DNA of 60,539 bases, from positions 1 through 60,539 of the forward strand of contig JABMPC010000010.1 of assembly GCA_013203905.1 (NCBI GenBank), written 5' to 3'. The position numbers and the translations under genes were made by a program. The stretch comes from Chlorobium sp. GTDB taxonomy: Bacteria; Bacteroidota; Chlorobiia; Chlorobiales; Chlorobiaceae. Positions 47,005-55,796 of this stretch are shown piece by piece. Positions within the stretch are counted from its first letter, which is position 1; each line of letters begins with the position of its first letter. The notes beneath the pieces are model-generated. The model was not told the DNA's origin, ran no database searches, and saw nothing but the letters and a program-made list of their open reading frames with translations.

Positions 47005-47034
47005 AAAGCCCCCGACAGCAATCTCGGGGGCTTT
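47005..47034. terminator. Bidirectional terminator between the PerR-like and rubrerythrin genes
   Basis: Perfect 11-bp stem AAAGCCCCCGA / TCGGGGGCTTT with an 8-nt loop. On the minus strand the stem is followed by TTTTTTA, so it is a strong terminator for rubrerythrin; on the plus strand it can end the PerR-like transcript, though the U-tract is short. Confidence 0.88.
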
Positions 47035-47066
47035 ATCGTTACTGATGGAAGCTCGGAAGAGTTTCT

Positions 47067-47567
47067 TCAGGCAACCTGAACATACTTCTCAGCCTTGACT
47101 TTACAGATGGGGCAGAATTCAGGAGGAGCGTTCAGCTCAATATGGCCGCAGATAGGGCAAAGCCATACAGCCGTTGCAACTATATCCTCACCATTTTTCA
47201 CAGCCTCAAGTGCCTGGCGGTACAGTGCGGCATGCACCTTCTCCGCTTCAACCGCAAAACCGAACATCCGCTTTGCCTTGTGCCCTTCCGCCACAGCCTG
47301 CTCATACATGGGAGGATACATTTCATCGTGCTCATAGGTCTCCCCGCCGATAGCCGTCTCAAGGTTATCGGCAGTTGAACCGATAGCATCGTCAGCTCCA
47401 AGATGCCCCTCGGCATGGATTCTTTCAGCCTCAGCGGTTGTCCGGAACAATTTTGCAATATTGGCAAATCCGTCCTTTTCTGCCTTTTTCGCAAAAGTCA
47501 CATACTTCATATAGGCCTGGCTTTCACCAGCAAAAGCGTCCTTCAGATTCTCGTGGGTTGATGGCAT
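47067..47567 (-). CDS. Rubrerythrin
   Basis: 166 residues. The N-terminal four-helix diiron domain (NLKDAFAGESQAYMKY; TTAEAERIHAEGHL; AVEAEKVHAALYRQAL) holds the ExxH ligands, and a C-terminal rubredoxin-like Fe(Cys)4 domain has CPICGHIELNAPPEFCPIC. Reduces hydrogen peroxide in anaerobes. Start at 47567 is set by a perfect AGGAGG 11-16 nt upstream. Convergent with the PerR-like regulator and probably in its regulon. Confidence 0.94.
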   Translation of the reverse strand: MPSTHENLKDAFAGESQAYMKYVTFAKKAEKDGFANIAKLFRTTAEAERIHAEGHLGADDAIGSTADNLETAIGGETYEHDEMYPPMYEQAVAEGHKAKRMFGFAVEAEKVHAALYRQALEAVKNGEDIVATAVWLCPICGHIELNAPPEFCPICKVKAEKYVQVA

Positions 47568-47590
47568 AACTATGTGTCCTCCTGTCTTAA

Positions 47591-47633
47591 GTGCATCTCT
47601 CTTTATGGAGAGGTGCACGAGGTTTGAATTCAA
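47591..47633 (-). promoter_or_regulatory. Leader hairpin and palindrome upstream of rubrerythrin
   Basis: GTGCATCTCTC (47591-47601) and GAGAGGTGCAC (47608-47618) make an 11-bp hairpin (one mismatch) immediately upstream of the Shine-Dalgarno sequence. TTGAATTCAA (47624-47633), a perfect palindrome, lies just before it and may be an operator or part of the promoter. Confidence 0.4.
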
Positions 47634-47682
47634 TTGATAGACTGGTAACTAAACAAAAAAACTTCCTTCACAATGGTGGTCT

Positions 47683-48177
47683 TCAGCGCTTGAGAAAAAC
47701 CCCGAGATCCTCCAGAAGAGACTGGAGATCCTCCTCATGCTCCACCTCATCCTGCATTATCTGCACGGCAAGGTTGAATGTGATCGGATCTTTCATGCCG
47801 ATCTCCTCAATAATGCTATTGTATGTTGTAATGGCGCACTGTTCACCCGAGATGTTCTGCTCCAGAATGTTCTTCACAAATGGATTCTCAGGGGCATCAT
47901 AACCGCAGTTGGTCCACTCGAACCACTGCTTCGGACTTGTCAGCGGAGTACCGCCAAGCTGTATGATTCTTGTGCTCACCATTTCAGCATGCCTCAGCTC
48001 ATCAGCCGCATGCTGCAGCAGCTCTGCCATTACGGCATCCTTCATAGGCCCTTCCACAATTTTTGCCCCTATCCAGTATTGATAGTAAGCCAGCCACTCA
48101 TCGGCAAAAGCCTTGTTGAGCAACTCCAGCACCCTGCCAATATGCTCCCCTACAATTTCACGACCTCTTGTGCCCAT
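47683..48177 (-). CDS. Ferritin-like diiron protein (bacterioferritin/Dps-like)
   Basis: 164 residues, four-helix ferritin-like fold. Diiron-type ligands are visible: LNKAFADEWLAYYQYW (about 21-36), ELLQHAADELRHAEMV (about 53-68), EQCAITTYNSIIEE (about 110) and QDEVEHEEDLQ (about 143-153). It probably stores or detoxifies iron, limiting Fenton chemistry. GGAGG lies 9-13 nt upstream of the chosen ATG. The exact subfamily (bacterioferritin without a clear heme Met, or a Dps-like form) is unresolved. Confidence 0.84.
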   Translation of the reverse strand: MGTRGREIVGEHIGRVLELLNKAFADEWLAYYQYWIGAKIVEGPMKDAVMAELLQHAADELRHAEMVSTRIIQLGGTPLTSPKQWFEWTNCGYDAPENPFVKNILEQNISGEQCAITTYNSIIEEIGMKDPITFNLAVQIMQDEVEHEEDLQSLLEDLGVFLKR

Positions 48178-48238
48178 AGCTTCACCCTCCCTGGTTACAT
48201 AGATATTTGACAAAACGATCCAGCAAAAGCACCAATAC

Positions 48239-48288
48239 AAAAAAGCCACCAGAGAGCTCAGCGTTCACGCCTAACCGCTCTGGATGGT
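48239..48288 (-). terminator. Terminator of the peroxiredoxin gene
   Basis: On the minus strand CCATCCAGAG pairs with CTCTGGTGG, with further pairing inside the loop, followed by TTTTTT. It lies 13 nt after the peroxiredoxin stop, so the ferritin-like gene has its own promoter in 48178-48238. Confidence 0.75.
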
Positions 48289-48300
48289 AAAAAAAGAGCT

Positions 48301-48975
48301 CTACTTCTCCAGCGGCTTGTGGCAGAACCACCAGTCATAGCACTCATACTGCTGCGGACGCTTGTCGGCATCGCTTACATTTGTGGCAGGAGGAATAATG
48401 ACGCGGTCCTTCAGAAGCGTATTGTTCGGCCAGTCTGCAGGCATTGCAACTTTATGTTTGTCGGAAATCTGCAGCGCCTGAACAGCACGGAGAATCTCAT
48501 CCATGTTCCGGCCTATCTCCTGCGGATAATACAGCACAAGACGAACCTTGCCATGAGTGTCGCCCACAAAAACGGCACGGACGGTATTGCTTCCCTTGCC
48601 CGGATGCAACATTCCAAGCTTGTTTGCTATACGGTCGTTTGCCGCCACAATCGGGAACGAAATGTCAACATCAAGCTCCTCCTTGATCCACTGCACCCAT
48701 TTGATGTGCGAGAACACCTGATCAACGCTCATGCCAATAAGCTTGCAGCCGATTTTATCAAACTCCTGTACCCGCTCCTGGAAAGCCACAAACTCAGTGG
48801 TGCATACCGGCGTGAAATCTGCAGGATGACTGAACAGCACAAACCATGAACCTTTCAGATCACCGGGAATGTTCATCGGCCCATGCGTAGTCTGCACTTC
48901 CAGTTCAGGGAATTCATCTCCAAGTAGCGGCATGGAGATATCATAATACATTTCCTCTTCAAGATGCTGTGACAT
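48301..48975 (-). CDS. Peroxiredoxin (Prx6/archaeal type)
   Basis: 224 residues, longer than AhpC. The peroxidatic Cys is in [12 protein letters not shown] (about residues 50-61), with the catalytic Arg region further on and the Prx6-type C-terminal domain. Two Cys near the C-terminus ([11 protein letters not shown]) match the archaeal-type enzymes in which they help form the resolving disulphide. Reduces peroxides in the cytoplasm. AGGAGAG lies 8-14 nt before the ATG. Confidence 0.93.
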   Translation of the reverse strand: MSQHLEEEMYYDISMPLLGDEFPELEVQTTHGPMNIPGDLKGSWFVLFSHPADFTPVCTTEFVAFQERVQEFDKIGCKLIGMSVDQVFSHIKWVQWIKEELDVDISFPIVAANDRIANKLGMLHPGKGSNTVRAVFVGDTHGKVRLVLYYPQEIGRNMDEILRAVQALQISDKHKVAMPADWPNNTLLKDRVIIPPATNVSDADKRPQQYECYDWWFCHKPLEK

Positions 48976-49101
48976 TGTAATCTCTCTCCTTTATCAGTGT
49001 TTTGTTTACGGTTTTTTCGGGGATCAACTTCTTTCTATTCAAAGATACAACATATTCAACCAATCAGGAAAGAATAATTACTAAATAATATAAAATACTA
49101 A

Positions 49102-49139
49102 TAAAAAAATCAGCGCCCCTGACAGGAGAGCCCCCTGTC
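49102..49139 (-). promoter_or_regulatory. Hairpin with U-run in the peroxiredoxin leader region
   Basis: Minus strand: GACAGG pairs with CCTGTC over a 7-nt loop, followed at 10 nt by TTTTTTT. It lies 127-164 nt upstream of the peroxiredoxin ATG on that gene's own strand. It could be an attenuator, or the end of an antisense or upstream transcript. The AT-rich stretch 49040-49110 contains no clear PerR box. Confidence 0.35.
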
Positions 49140-49222
49140 CTGACTTTATTTTAATGCGTTTGGGCTATATTGAAGGCGTTGTATCTTGAGGGTCCTTGAT
49201 AACCGAAAAAATATCGTTGGCC

Positions 49223-49687
49223 ATGATAGCCCGCATCCAAACCCTTTACCTTTTTCTTGCCGCTCTGCTTGCCGCCGGCAGCATGGCACTCCCGTTCTGG
49301 AGCGTGACTGCAGAACAGCAGTTTCTTTTTTCAGATTTCTCTCTCTACACGGGAGCCGGAGCACTGTTTGTAACAGGAAGCTATGCAGCCGGCATATTTT
49401 CACCTCTGACGGCACTGGCAGCTATTGCCGCCATATTCCTTTATAAAAACCGGCAGATTCAAAGGAGTTTTATTACTCTCGGAATACTCCTCTTTCTTGG
49501 CGACCTTCTCTCAGGACTCACGGCGGCTCACTTCATGAACCAGCATTTTCAGGCGCTCGCCCCGGAAGTCACCCATCGGCCCGAAGCGGGATTTTTCATC
49601 CTTCTTCCCGAACCGGTGCTGTTCTGGCTCGCCATGAAGGGCGTCGTGAAGGACGAGAAAATTGCCAACGCGTACAAGAGGCTCTGA
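49223..49687 (+). CDS. DUF4293-family integral membrane protein
   Basis: 154 residues with four hydrophobic segments (about 8-25, 52-75, 80-100, 127-145) and the N-terminal signature MIARIQTLYLFLAALLA typical of DUF4293 of Bacteroidetes/Chlorobi. The function is unknown. The ATG at 49223 is chosen over a TTG at 49196 because the signature starts there. pdxA begins 2 nt after its stop, so they are likely co-transcribed. Confidence 0.78.
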   Translation: MIARIQTLYLFLAALLAAGSMALPFWSVTAEQQFLFSDFSLYTGAGALFVTGSYAAGIFSPLTALAAIAAIFLYKNRQIQRSFITLGILLFLGDLLSGLTAAHFMNQHFQALAPEVTHRPEAGFFILLPEPVLFWLAMKGVVKDEKIANAYKRL

Positions 49688-49689
49688 GT

Positions 49690-50706
49690 ATGCGTATTGT
49701 CTGCTCTCTGGGAGACCCGCACGGCATTGGACCGGAAATCATACTCAAAAGCTTCCTGAAAATGCAGCGATCCGGCCATTCAGTTGTTGTTGCCGGTTCG
49801 TTGCGGGTCATGGAATTCTATCGCCGCTCTCTCGGTCTGCCGATCGAGCTTGAACGAATTGATGCTTTCAGTCTCTCACAAAGCCTCCCCCCATGCAGCT
49901 GCGGCGTGCTCCCCGTCATCTCGGTTGCTGAACCGGAAACAATACTACCGGGCACCCTTTCGGCTGAAGCCGGCACACTTGCAGTACAGTCTCTGCAGTG
50001 TGCGGCCGAACTCTGCCGGGACGGCATCTGTGACGCTCTTGTCACGGCCCCGCTGCATAAGGAAGCGCTTGCTCTTGCCGGAAGCAAAGACACTGGCCAC
50101 ACGGGATTTCTGGGGAGAATGTTCGGTATTCCCTCTCCAATCATGATGTTTGCCGACCCCCGAACAGGACTGAAGGTGGCGCTTGCAACAATCCATGAAC
50201 CGATTTCCCGGGTACCCTCCCTCATCAGCTCAATGGACCTTGACGGCTTTTTCCGTCATCTTGCTGGAGCACTCCGGAGTGATTTCGGCATTCTTGAACC
50301 ATCCCTGGCGGTTCTCGGCCTCAACCCTCATGCCTCCGACGGCGGAGTGATGGGCAGCGAAGAAGGCACTATTATTGGCCCGGCTATAGAGAGGCTTCGA
50401 AATGAGGGAATGAACATTGATGGGCCTTTTCCTGCTGACGGATTTTTTGGCTCTAGCCGCTGGAAAAACTATGATGGGGTGGTTGCCATGTATCACGACC
50501 AGGGGCTGCTCCCCTTCAAGGTCATTGCATTTGAGAGCGGAGTAAATATAACCCTGGGCCTTCCGATAGTGCGTACTTCACCCGACCATGGCACTGGATT
50601 CGATAGAGCCGGAACCGGAACCGCCTCTGAACAAAGCTTTTATGAAGCCGCCATGCTTGCCATCAGTATTGCCCAACACAGAAACCCAACTGGACCCGCA
50701 CAATGA
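49690..50706 (+). CDS. pdxA: 4-hydroxythreonine-4-phosphate dehydrogenase
   Basis: 338 residues. NAD-dependent step in the DXP-dependent route to pyridoxal phosphate. Signatures: GDPHGIGPEI (about 8-17), the metal-binding His in TAPLHKEAL (about 121-129), MYHDQGLLPFK, and FESGVNITLGLPIVRTSPDHGTGFD. The distal partner pdxJ is not in the window. Overlaps the following ftsE-like gene by 4 nt. Confidence 0.95.
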   Translation: MRIVCSLGDPHGIGPEIILKSFLKMQRSGHSVVVAGSLRVMEFYRRSLGLPIELERIDAFSLSQSLPPCSCGVLPVISVAEPETILPGTLSAEAGTLAVQSLQCAAELCRDGICDALVTAPLHKEALALAGSKDTGHTGFLGRMFGIPSPIMMFADPRTGLKVALATIHEPISRVPSLISSMDLDGFFRHLAGALRSDFGILEPSLAVLGLNPHASDGGVMGSEEGTIIGPAIERLRNEGMNIDGPFPADGFFGSSRWKNYDGVVAMYHDQGLLPFKVIAFESGVNITLGLPIVRTSPDHGTGFDRAGTGTASEQSFYEAAMLAISIAQHRNPTGPAQ

Positions 50707-51404
50707 TTTCATTCATCAATGTAGACCTGGAACTGAACAGAAAGCCTGTATTCACCAATCTGAACCTGACCGTTCAGCCCGGCGAACTGCTGTATATTGT
50801 TGGCCGGAGCGGCAGCGGAAAGTCGACGCTTCTGAAGTCGATGTACATGGACATCAGGCCGAAAAAAGGTGAAATCCAGATTGGCGGGTACAGTTCCCGT
50901 ACCATAAAAAACCGCGAGATTCCCCTGCTCCGCAGAAAACTCGGGATTGTTTTCCAGGATTTCAAGCTTCTTGAGGACCGCTCGGTGTATGACAACCTGG
51001 CCTTTGTTTTGAAAGTAACGGGAACAAAAGAAAAACTGATAAAGGACTCCGTCATGCAGGCGCTTGAAAGCGTCGGGCTTATGGATGCAGCAAAAGAGAT
51101 GCCTTTTCGGCTTTCAGGAGGGGAACAGCAGAGGGTTGCCATTGCCCGAGCGCTGGTTCGTGAACCACTGGTCATCCTGGCTGATGAGCCAACAGGAAAC
51201 CTCGACCCCGACACATCACTGGAAATTCTTGAGTACCTGAAGAAAATCAACCAGAAGGGTATTATTGTGATTGTTGGCACCCACGACTACGAACTGGTGC
51301 GCCACTCCCCCTCCCGCACCCTCCTGATAGAGGGGCTCAACATACGAGAAACGACAATTGAGCCCTCTCAGACGGGATTCAGACCCTCAGGCTGCTCAGT
51401 TTAG
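50703..51404 (+). CDS. ftsE: Cell-division ABC transporter ATP-binding protein FtsE
   Basis: 233 residues. Walker A GRSGSGKST (about 36-44), Q-loop VFQDFKLLEDRSVYDN, signature LSGGEQQRVAIARAL, Walker B VILADEPTGNLDP. The layout and the QDFKLLEDRSVYDN sequence match FtsE, which with FtsX activates peptidoglycan hydrolases at the septum. No ftsX follows: the next gene is convergent (nrdJ, 4-bp overlap of the stops), so ftsX must lie elsewhere. An exporter ATPase of the LolD/MacB type is a less likely alternative. Confidence 0.85.
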   Translation: MISFINVDLELNRKPVFTNLNLTVQPGELLYIVGRSGSGKSTLLKSMYMDIRPKKGEIQIGGYSSRTIKNREIPLLRRKLGIVFQDFKLLEDRSVYDNLAFVLKVTGTKEKLIKDSVMQALESVGLMDAAKEMPFRLSGGEQQRVAIARALVREPLVILADEPTGNLDPDTSLEILEYLKKINQKGIIVIVGTHDYELVRHSPSRTLLIEGLNIRETTIEPSQTGFRPSGCSV

Positions 51405-54400
51405 GAACAGCCTGTCGTCATACCGCAATCCTCACAGACCTTGCAGGTTCCATTCTGCTTGACGCGCATGGAACCGCAGTTTTCACACTGCTCACCGGTA
51501 TACCCCTGTACTTTTGCCTGAACAACCTGACTCTTCAAGGTGTTGGAATACTCTGACTGAGCATGGTGAACAGCCATAACAGGCTCAACCTCAACAGGTT
51601 TTTCCTGCGCACTCTGCTTCTCCTTGCCGGCAGTGCCGTTTTCGGCTACTTCATCAACCGCTTTCACATGAACAAAATCCTTGCGGCCGAGATAGTCGTA
51701 ACCGATGGAGCGGAACACATAGTCAAGAATTGATGTGGAATTCTTGATGGCATTGTGTCCCTGAACACTGCCGGCCGGTTCGAAGCGGGTAAAGGTAAAA
51801 CTGTCAACCAGCTCTTCAAGCGGCATGCCATACTGCAGCGCCTTTGAGGCAAGCACTGCGAAACAGTTCAGAAGGCCCTTGAAGGAAGCCCCCTCCTTAT
51901 ACATGTCAATAAACACCTCGCCAAGCGAACCGTCCTCATACTCCCCTGTCCGCAGGAACACTTTGTGGCCACCCACATAGGCTTCGCGGATGTAACCCTT
52001 CCGGCGCTTCGGCAGCATTCTGCGTTCCGAACGGTGGTAGACCCTCTCAATAATGCGCTCCTGAACCTCACGAGGACCCTTGGTTTCATCAAGATCATCC
52101 TCATTGCCAAGCATGATAACCTCGTCAAGATCCTGATAGCTGGAAATGTTCAGTGGCTGTGAGAGCTTTGAGCCGTCACGATAGACGGTAATAGCCTTGA
52201 TCATGTGATGCCATCCCGACAGGTATACTTCGCTTATTTCTTCAACGGTAGCCGTGGAGGGCATATTGACCGTTTTGGATATTGCGCCAGAAACAAATGG
52301 CTGCACCGCCGACATCATGTGAACATGTGCCATGTGGTTGATGAACCGTTCTCCCTTTCGTCCACAGCGGCTTGCACAGTCAAATATAGGCAGATGCTCA
52401 AGCTTAAGGTGCGGAGCCCCCTCAATGGTCATGGTACCGCATATATAGTCATTGGCTGCTTCAGCATCCTCCTCCGTGGCGCCAAGTGCCTCAAGCATAT
52501 TGAAATCCGGATCATTGAGCTGAGCCTCAGTAAAGCCCAGAGACTCGCAGAACTCCTCTCCGAGAATCCACTTGTTGAACGCGAAACGGATATCAAAAAC
52601 AGTTTCAAGCTGTTCCTCAACCGCCTTAATCCGTTCATCGGTGAATCCCCTGGTTATAAGCCACTGCCGGTTGATGGTCGGGCATCCCGACAGGGTTCCA
52701 CTGCCCTTGCAATAGAGCTCAATCTCCTCAATCTGCTTAGGGCTGTAGCCGACCCGACCAAGAGCCTTGTGAACGGACTGGTTGACAATCTTGAAATAAC
52801 CACCGCCAGCAAGCTTCTTGAACTTTACAATGGCAAACTCGGGCTCAATACCCGTAGTGTCGCAATCCATAACCAGCCCGATTGTGCCGGTAGGTGCAAT
52901 AACGCTGACCTGCGCATTGCGGAATCCATGTTTTTTACCCTTCTGAAGCGCCTCATCCCACACCTTGCCAACTGCCGCAAACAGCTCATTTGAACAGTAC
53001 TCGGAGTCAATGCCGCGCGGCTTGACAGAGAGCCCTTCATACTCCTCCTCCGACTTATTATGCGCTGCTCTCTGGTGATTGCGGATCACACGAAGCATCT
53101 CTTTTGAGTTTGCGGCGTAGCCGTCAAAGGGTCCAAGGTCACGCGCCAGCTCGGCAGAGGTAACATAGGCCTGTCCGGTAATGAGGGCTGAAATTGAACC
53201 TGCCAGCGCAAGAGCTTTAGGTGAATCGTAAGGAATGCCAAGCACCATCAGCACGGTTCCGAGGTTGGCGAAACCGAGGCCGAGGGTACGGAACTCATAG
53301 CTCAGACGGGCAATCTCCTTCGAGGGGAAATGAGCCATCAGAACAGAAATTTCAAGCGCAATCGTCCAGAGGCCTGAAGCGTGACGAATCTCATCAACCT
53401 TTATGGTTCCACTCTTTTCATCAAGAAAGTGAATCAGGTTCAAACTGGCCAGATTGCAGGCAGTATCGTCAAGGAACATGTACTCGGAGCAGGGATTGCT
53501 CGCATTGATGCGGCCGCTGTTCGGGCATGTATGCCACTCGTTGATGGTTGTGTCGAACTGCAGACCGGGATCGGCACATTTCCATGCGCTCATAAGAATT
53601 TTCTGCCAGAGATCGCGTGCATTGACTGCGCGGGCGCTCTTTCGAGTCGTGCGCTCTTTAAGGGTCCAGATATCATCGTTCTCAACAGCCTTCATGAACT
53701 CGTTGGTCACTCTGACGGTATTGTTTGAGTTCTGGCCACCTACGGTCTGATACGCTTCCGATTCGTAATTGGTATCATACTCATCAAAATCAAGTGAGGT
53801 AAAGCCCTGCTCAACAAGAGCAAGAACCCTGATGATATAGTTCATGGGAACAGCCCGCTGCAGCGCATTTTCAATCAACCGCTGGAGCTTCGGGTTCTGT
53901 GTCCGATCGGCGCCATTTTCAAGCGCCTCTTCAACAATGGCCTTGAGAAAACGGGAACAGATGCGCGAACCCGCAACCAGCGAGGCAACCTTGTCCTCTT
54001 CACGGGCTTTCCACTCAATGAACTTTTCAACATCAGGATGATCAATATCGATAATGACCATCTTGGCCGCCCTGCGTGTGGTGCCGCCCGACTTTATGGC
54101 GCCCGCGGATGAATCAAAAATCTTCAGAAAACTCATCAGTCCGGATGAACTTCCTCCGCCACTGAGTTTTTCCCCCGAAGAACGAAGGTTCGAATAGTTT
54201 GTCCCCGAGCCGCTGCCAAACTTGAAAACCCTTGCCTCACGGATGGCAAGGTCAAAAATGCCCCCTTCACCGACAAGGTCGTCATTGACCGACTGAATGA
54301 AACAGGCGTGTGCCTGGGGCCTGCTGTAGGCATCCTCAGACTCGCAAACCTCTTTTGTTGAAGGATCAACATGGTAGTGGCCCTGAGCCGGCCCGGTAAT

Positions 54401-54850
54401 TCCATAGGCATAATTCAGGCCGGTATTAAACCACTGGGGAGAGTTGGGTGCACCCATCTGCGCCAGCAGCATATAGACCATTTCATCGTAAAACGACTCG
54501 CCGTCCTCCGGTGTATCAAAATATCCATGCTTCTCACCCCACTCCTGCCAGCATCCGGCAAGACGGTGAACCACCTGTTTCACGGAATTCTCGCTTCCCC
54601 TCACAACATTGCCCGACTCATCAAGAAGGAGTTCTCCGGAGGCATCCCGCTGAGGCACGCCGGCCTTCCTGAAATATTTCTGGGCGAGAATATCGGCCGC
54701 CATTTGCGACCAATGTTTTGGAACCTCAACCTCGTTCATTTCAAATACCTTTGAACCATCGGTATTGCGAAGCATGGATGTTTTCAGGCTGTACTCAAAC
54801 CGGTCGTACACAGACTCACCGGGACGGGTGAAAAGGCGGGAAACTTTCAT
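51401..54850 (-). CDS. nrdJ: Adenosylcobalamin-dependent (class II) ribonucleotide reductase
   Basis: 1149 residues. Makes deoxyribonucleotides from ribonucleotides with a B12-derived radical, independent of oxygen. The N-terminal Cys region (HACFIQSVNDD), the finger-loop NPCSEYMFLDDTACNLASLNL (radical Cys and Glu), the APTGTIG phosphate-binding loop and the C-terminal redox/zinc-ribbon tail (CENCGSMRVKQNGTC, then CEDCGMTTGC) are present. No ATP-cone is obvious. No intein signature. GGAGAG lies 6-11 nt before the ATG. No B12 riboswitch upstream. Confidence 0.95.
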   Translation of the reverse strand: MKVSRLFTRPGESVYDRFEYSLKTSMLRNTDGSKVFEMNEVEVPKHWSQMAADILAQKYFRKAGVPQRDASGELLLDESGNVVRGSENSVKQVVHRLAGCWQEWGEKHGYFDTPEDGESFYDEMVYMLLAQMGAPNSPQWFNTGLNYAYGITGPAQGHYHVDPSTKEVCESEDAYSRPQAHACFIQSVNDDLVGEGGIFDLAIREARVFKFGSGSGTNYSNLRSSGEKLSGGGSSSGLMSFLKIFDSSAGAIKSGGTTRRAAKMVIIDIDHPDVEKFIEWKAREEDKVASLVAGSRICSRFLKAIVEEALENGADRTQNPKLQRLIENALQRAVPMNYIIRVLALVEQGFTSLDFDEYDTNYESEAYQTVGGQNSNNTVRVTNEFMKAVENDDIWTLKERTTRKSARAVNARDLWQKILMSAWKCADPGLQFDTTINEWHTCPNSGRINASNPCSEYMFLDDTACNLASLNLIHFLDEKSGTIKVDEIRHASGLWTIALEISVLMAHFPSKEIARLSYEFRTLGLGFANLGTVLMVLGIPYDSPKALALAGSISALITGQAYVTSAELARDLGPFDGYAANSKEMLRVIRNHQRAAHNKSEEEYEGLSVKPRGIDSEYCSNELFAAVGKVWDEALQKGKKHGFRNAQVSVIAPTGTIGLVMDCDTTGIEPEFAIVKFKKLAGGGYFKIVNQSVHKALGRVGYSPKQIEEIELYCKGSGTLSGCPTINRQWLITRGFTDERIKAVEEQLETVFDIRFAFNKWILGEEFCESLGFTEAQLNDPDFNMLEALGATEEDAEAANDYICGTMTIEGAPHLKLEHLPIFDCASRCGRKGERFINHMAHVHMMSAVQPFVSGAISKTVNMPSTATVEEISEVYLSGWHHMIKAITVYRDGSKLSQPLNISSYQDLDEVIMLGNEDDLDETKGPREVQERIIERVYHRSERRMLPKRRKGYIREAYVGGHKVFLRTGEYEDGSLGEVFIDMYKEGASFKGLLNCFAVLASKALQYGMPLEELVDSFTFTRFEPAGSVQGHNAIKNSTSILDYVFRSIGYDYLGRKDFVHVKAVDEVAENGTAGKEKQSAQEKPVEVEPVMAVHHAQSEYSNTLKSQVVQAKVQGYTGEQCENCGSMRVKQNGTCKVCEDCGMTTGCS

Positions 54851-54967
54851 GAAAACTCTCCAGTATCAGGGGTTGAGGTTGGAATTAAACCATTTATATA
54901 TAAAGACTTAACCGACAAATCACCAAAAACAGGAGACGCCGGATAGATAGCGTAATTTCAATATAAA

Positions 54968-54989
54968 CAGGAATATAACATTTCCTGGA
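54968..54989 (-). terminator. Weak terminator after the phospholipase-like gene
   Basis: Minus strand CAGGAA-N8-TTCCTG followed by TTTATATT, 15 nt past the stop codon. Confidence 0.4.
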
Positions 54990-55003
54990 AAACATAAATT
55001 CTC

Positions 55004-55762
55004 TCACCGTTCCGACTTTTCTGCGCCCCGCAAAAGGCCATCTACCTCCATGAGCGGCCGGCCTGCATAAAGCAGAACTGCACGCAACAGCGAGGCACTG
55101 TGCACCACCTGAGTCAACGCCTCTTCCCTGCTCATGCTTCTTTCTTCCCGCTTCATTTTCAGGGCAAGCTGTCGGGAAATTTCCGCAATTCGCGCAATCT
55201 CTCTGGCTAAATCATCTTCGTTTTTAATTTCGATACTGTAGCATCGGCTGCGAATCTCTGCGGCGTCCCGGAAAACTGTTGACTCTATGATTCCGTCATT
55301 GACATGATGGTATGCTTTGTTGAACGCATCATAGGGAACATTGTGCAGCGGCATTGAAAGGTCGCCGATATAGTGAGAGCAGTACACCAGATGATAATCA
55401 GCGAATTTCCCCGCTGCCTCAAGCTTGCGGTACCCGGCAAGGGAGGCTATGATGGCGCCATACAGATGGCCCTCAGAGTCATCCGCCCGGTCATAGAGCT
55501 TCACCTGCGACCTGACGAGTTCCGGCCTCACCGGTTCTCCCGCAGTATTGTGGCTATAGTGGTTTTTGCCCTCATAGGCACCGCATGGATATTTCAGCTT
55601 GGCAACATCGGGAGCTGCCGCACTGTACCATCTATCAAAACCTGCCGCCCAGGCAATGGCGACATGGGTTCTGTCATGCCAGCCAAAGGCTGCGGAGGGC
55701 AACAACAGCAGAGCAAGGAGAGCAAGCATGAGCATCGGAATTACCGTTCGTTTTTCTCTCAT
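55004..55762 (-). CDS. Exported zinc-dependent phospholipase C / S1-P1 nuclease-like protein
   Basis: 252 residues. Sec signal peptide (MREKRTVIPMLMLALLALLLLPSAAFG) with predicted cleavage before WHDRTH. In zinc phospholipase C and S1/P1 nucleases the mature N-terminal Trp itself binds zinc, and that Trp is exactly here, followed by His residues in HYSH and SHYIGDLSMPLHN, the other zinc ligands of the fold. It likely hydrolyses phosphodiesters in the periplasm; substrate unknown. The start is set by GGAG 7-8 nt upstream. It follows nadA on the same strand with a 34-nt gap. Confidence 0.75.
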   Translation of the reverse strand: MREKRTVIPMLMLALLALLLLPSAAFGWHDRTHVAIAWAAGFDRWYSAAAPDVAKLKYPCGAYEGKNHYSHNTAGEPVRPELVRSQVKLYDRADDSEGHLYGAIIASLAGYRKLEAAGKFADYHLVYCSHYIGDLSMPLHNVPYDAFNKAYHHVNDGIIESTVFRDAAEIRSRCYSIEIKNEDDLAREIARIAEISRQLALKMKREERSMSREEALTQVVHSASLLRAVLLYAGRPLMEVDGLLRGAEKSER

Positions 55763-55796
55763 GCAGTCTCCGGAAATAGGTGAGGGGGTGCCTGTG

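Noticed and set aside
51401-54850. Intein inside nrdJ explaining its 1149-residue length
   Set aside because: No splice-junction Cys/HN motifs or homing-endonuclease blocks are seen; the length agrees with the long class II subfamily having a C-terminal zinc-ribbon tail.
54851-55003. Cobalamin riboswitch or NrdR box upstream of the B12-dependent reductase
   Set aside because: The region is only about 150 bp and AT-rich, with no B12-box core and no ACACWATATATWGTGT-type repeat.
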